A stretch of 64,000 nt of DNA from contig NC_059481.1 in assembly GCF_018139145.2 (NCBI RefSeq), positions 2,716,368-2,780,367 of the forward strand, in the 5' to 3' direction. This DNA comes from Gymnogyps californianus. Its lineage: Eukaryota; Chordata; Aves; Accipitriformes; Cathartidae. The notes beneath the pieces were generated by a model. It was given only the letters and a program-made list of their open reading frames with translations. It searched no databases and was not told where the DNA came from. This document shows, in pieces, positions 62,094 through 64,000 of this stretch. How positions within the stretch are numbered: position 1 is the stretch's first letter; every line of letters begins with the position of its first letter. The position numbers were made by a program, and so were the translations under genes.

Positions 62094-64000
62094 GGTAAAC
62101 AAATCCGACAAAGAAACTGCAACTTCCTCAGGCTGATCTCTTGCAAGGCTTACCCAGAGTTACATCATGGTGCTCATTAGGCGCCGGCAGCAGGAGCCCA
62201 CGGCCCCAGCCCAGCCGGCAGCCGGCTCCGGCAGCACCCTCCCGGGACCCCTCCAGCCTCCTGGGATGCTTTCCCTGCTGCCTCCCGTGCTTCCCCTGCT
62301 CGGGGGGCGGCAGCCGCAGCCGACTTGCGCAGGGAATCCCGTAGGTACTGGTCCTCACCCGATCCCTTGGGGATCCCATGGAGAGACACCCCCGCCCCCG
62401 GCTCCTTTGCCCCGGGGAGGCATGCACAGCACCCCATAGCCCCCGCACAGCACCCCGTGGCCCCCACACAGCCTGGCCACTGGTGCGCACTGGTAAGAGA
62501 GCCACTTCCCCGCCGGGACAGCAGGTCCCTGGGGATGGGTGTTGCTGCGGGAGGATGCAGCAGATCTCCGCACCGCTCTCTCTGGTGGAGAGCCCTGCAC
62601 CGGAGCAGCTCCCGAGCATCGCCGTGACCCTAAACCACTGACGTGGAGAGTGCTGTGGGGTAAGGGATGGTGGCTGGCAGAGCCTTCGAAGGTCTGCACC
62701 TTCAAAGGATGCAGTTTCTCAGCTCTCCGCCAGCCTCCCTGACAGCTACGGCTCCAGAGCCCTCTGCCATGTAGAGGGAAGGGGCTGGGCAGCACCGTCC
62801 CCAGGGACGTGGGGACCCCCTGGGCAGCAGCCGGGCCAGGAGGGGATGGCACCCCAATCTCAGCAGGCTCCTGCAAGCGAACAGCCATCACAACCACGCC
62901 AGCGAGGCCAGCTTCCCAAAAAGCCAGAAAGCCTGGAACTCGTTGTCCCTGCCCAGCCCCTGGCTGCCCATCCCAGGCAGCCCCAAATCAGCCTGGCTTG
63001 GGCATGGGAGCAGCTGAACACGGTGCCAGCCGATGAAGGGTCGCTGAGGTGCCCTGCCCTGTGCCACCTGCGTGATGTTAGGAATTGAGGCCGAACAGGG
63101 GGATAAAAGACCGGAGCGGTACTGGGGGCAGCACTGGGGGAGGATGGGGAGATGGCTCCCTTGGTTTGCTGGGTGCAGCAGAGGAGGGGCAGGGTGATGG
63201 ACTGAGCTCTGGAGGGGCTCATCCTCCCTGGCTGGGGGCTCAGGGCTTTGGGAGGCTGTGCTGGCCAGGCTGCTCCCTACTACGGGAGGAGGAGAGAGGT
63301 CTCCTGCTCTCTGGGGGCTTTGGGAGACAAGCTCTGGTGCCATCCCCGGAGGGACACCATGCTGGTGCATGGGAGAGCGATGGGAGCAGGTCCCACAGAG
63401 GGACCTGGCTTCATTTTGGAGCCCAGGGAGGTGAGAGGTGCTCGGGCATGGGCCTGGTTCCTGCGTGTGCGTGCTCATCCTGGTGCTTCTGTGGCCGGGA
63501 GCTGCATGGCCGCTGCTAGCCGGAGCAGAGGGCAGCTCGCCAGCTTCCCCGGGCTCGCTTGTTGCCACATCCAAGCCTTTTTCAAGACCACAGGTCTATT
63601 CCTCACCACAAAGCACTGAGCAAGGTAGTTTCCCTGCTCTGCCTACTCTCCTCCTCTTCCCCCAAAACAGGCCTTGGGGAATGCTGGGGGTGTCCCTGGA
63701 GGTGATGGGAGCCGGGTTCCCAGGGAACAAACCCGGGCAGGGGGCTTCACCTCCGGGCTGGAAGGGCAGGATGCGGAGGTGGTGGAAGGAGGGGAAGCTT
63801 GCAGGGGAACCCCGGCCTGGGGATCTCTGCTCCTGGGTGTGGGATTCCTGCAAAAGCCCTTTTCTCACAGCCCGGGAGGCTCCTCCACTCCCGTGCATGC
63901 CCTGGTGCTGGGGAGAAGCCGTGCCATGGGGCTGCCTTGGATATTTAATGGGTCGCTGGGTTTGGGGTTGTTTCCTTCCCGCAGGCAGGGAGTGGGTGAG

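Larger units (their letters stand above)
51601..64000. other. Gene-free region downstream of PPCDC, part 2
   Basis: No exon of a known gene, tRNA or clear interspersed repeat was recognised to the right edge. It contains an AT-rich forkhead-motif block (51770-51890), a compact RUNX/E-box/C-EBP motif overlap (55086-55105), T and G runs (57938-57957), an AACCR pentamer repeat (60895-60926), A-rich tracts (62067-62093) and a 24-bp duplication (about 62424-62471). Long frames such as 61092-61922 (plus) and 62888-63574 (minus) lack any domain or typical codon pattern. Confidence 0.5.

Noticed and set aside
62888..63574. A 228-codon minus-strand frame
   Set aside because: Same reasons; no homology that I can recognise, and no conserved pattern.
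42831..64000. C15orf39 or another coding gene expected by synteny
   Set aside because: None of the open frames resembles it; it probably lies to the right of the window.

Overview
This is vertebrate nuclear DNA, most likely from a bird. It has intron-split genes with GT-AG junctions, CpG-rich promoters, an avian-type endogenous-retrovirus solo LTR and CR1 LINE fragments. The gene order and orientation (COX5A minus, RPP25 minus, SCAMP5 plus, PPCDC plus) match human 15q24. The equivalent chicken segment is expected on microchromosome 10; that placement is knowledge plus inference, not something read from the window.

Layout. Positions 1-4.6 kb hold the 5' end of COX5A (exons 1 and 2, minus strand, the rest beyond the left edge) and its CpG-island promoter. 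Positions 4.6-7.4 kb are intergenic, with a cluster of GATA motifs. Positions 7.4-8.05 kb are the intronless RPP25 gene (minus). Positions 8-14.6 kb are non-coding, with a candidate LTR-like repeat near 12 kb, simple repeats and an AT-rich homeodomain-motif block. Positions 14.6-about 23 kb are SCAMP5 (plus): one non-coding exon, six coding exons giving 235 residues, and a 3' UTR of unknown end. Positions 24.0-42.8 kb are PPCDC (plus): CpG/NRF1-type promoter, five coding exons giving 210 residues, and introns containing a CR1 piece, two MIR-like fragments and a 582-bp solo LTR with perfect 5-bp target duplications. Positions 42.8-64 kb contain no coding gene I can support: GC-rich non-coding DNA with short tandem duplications, an orphan CpG island near 45.2 kb and a few motif-dense blocks.

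The genes are not an operon and have unrelated jobs: COX5A in mitochondrial complex IV, RPP25 in RNase P/MRP tRNA and rRNA processing, SCAMP5 in synaptic and secretory vesicle membranes, PPCDC in coenzyme A synthesis. The block is an ancient syntenic group in which each gene has its own promoter.

I found no mobile genetic system, CRISPR array, biosynthetic cluster or novel protein family. The observations most worth checking are a 120-nt stop-free, frame-preserving last intron of SCAMP5 behind a weak donor, an RE1/NRSE-like site between the SCAMP5 promoter GC elements, twin TCTCGCGAGA elements, a 33-bp LTR remnant reduced to its two ends, and several motif-dense non-coding blocks. Exon boundaries were set by hand from splice signals and remembered protein families; no alignment was run.
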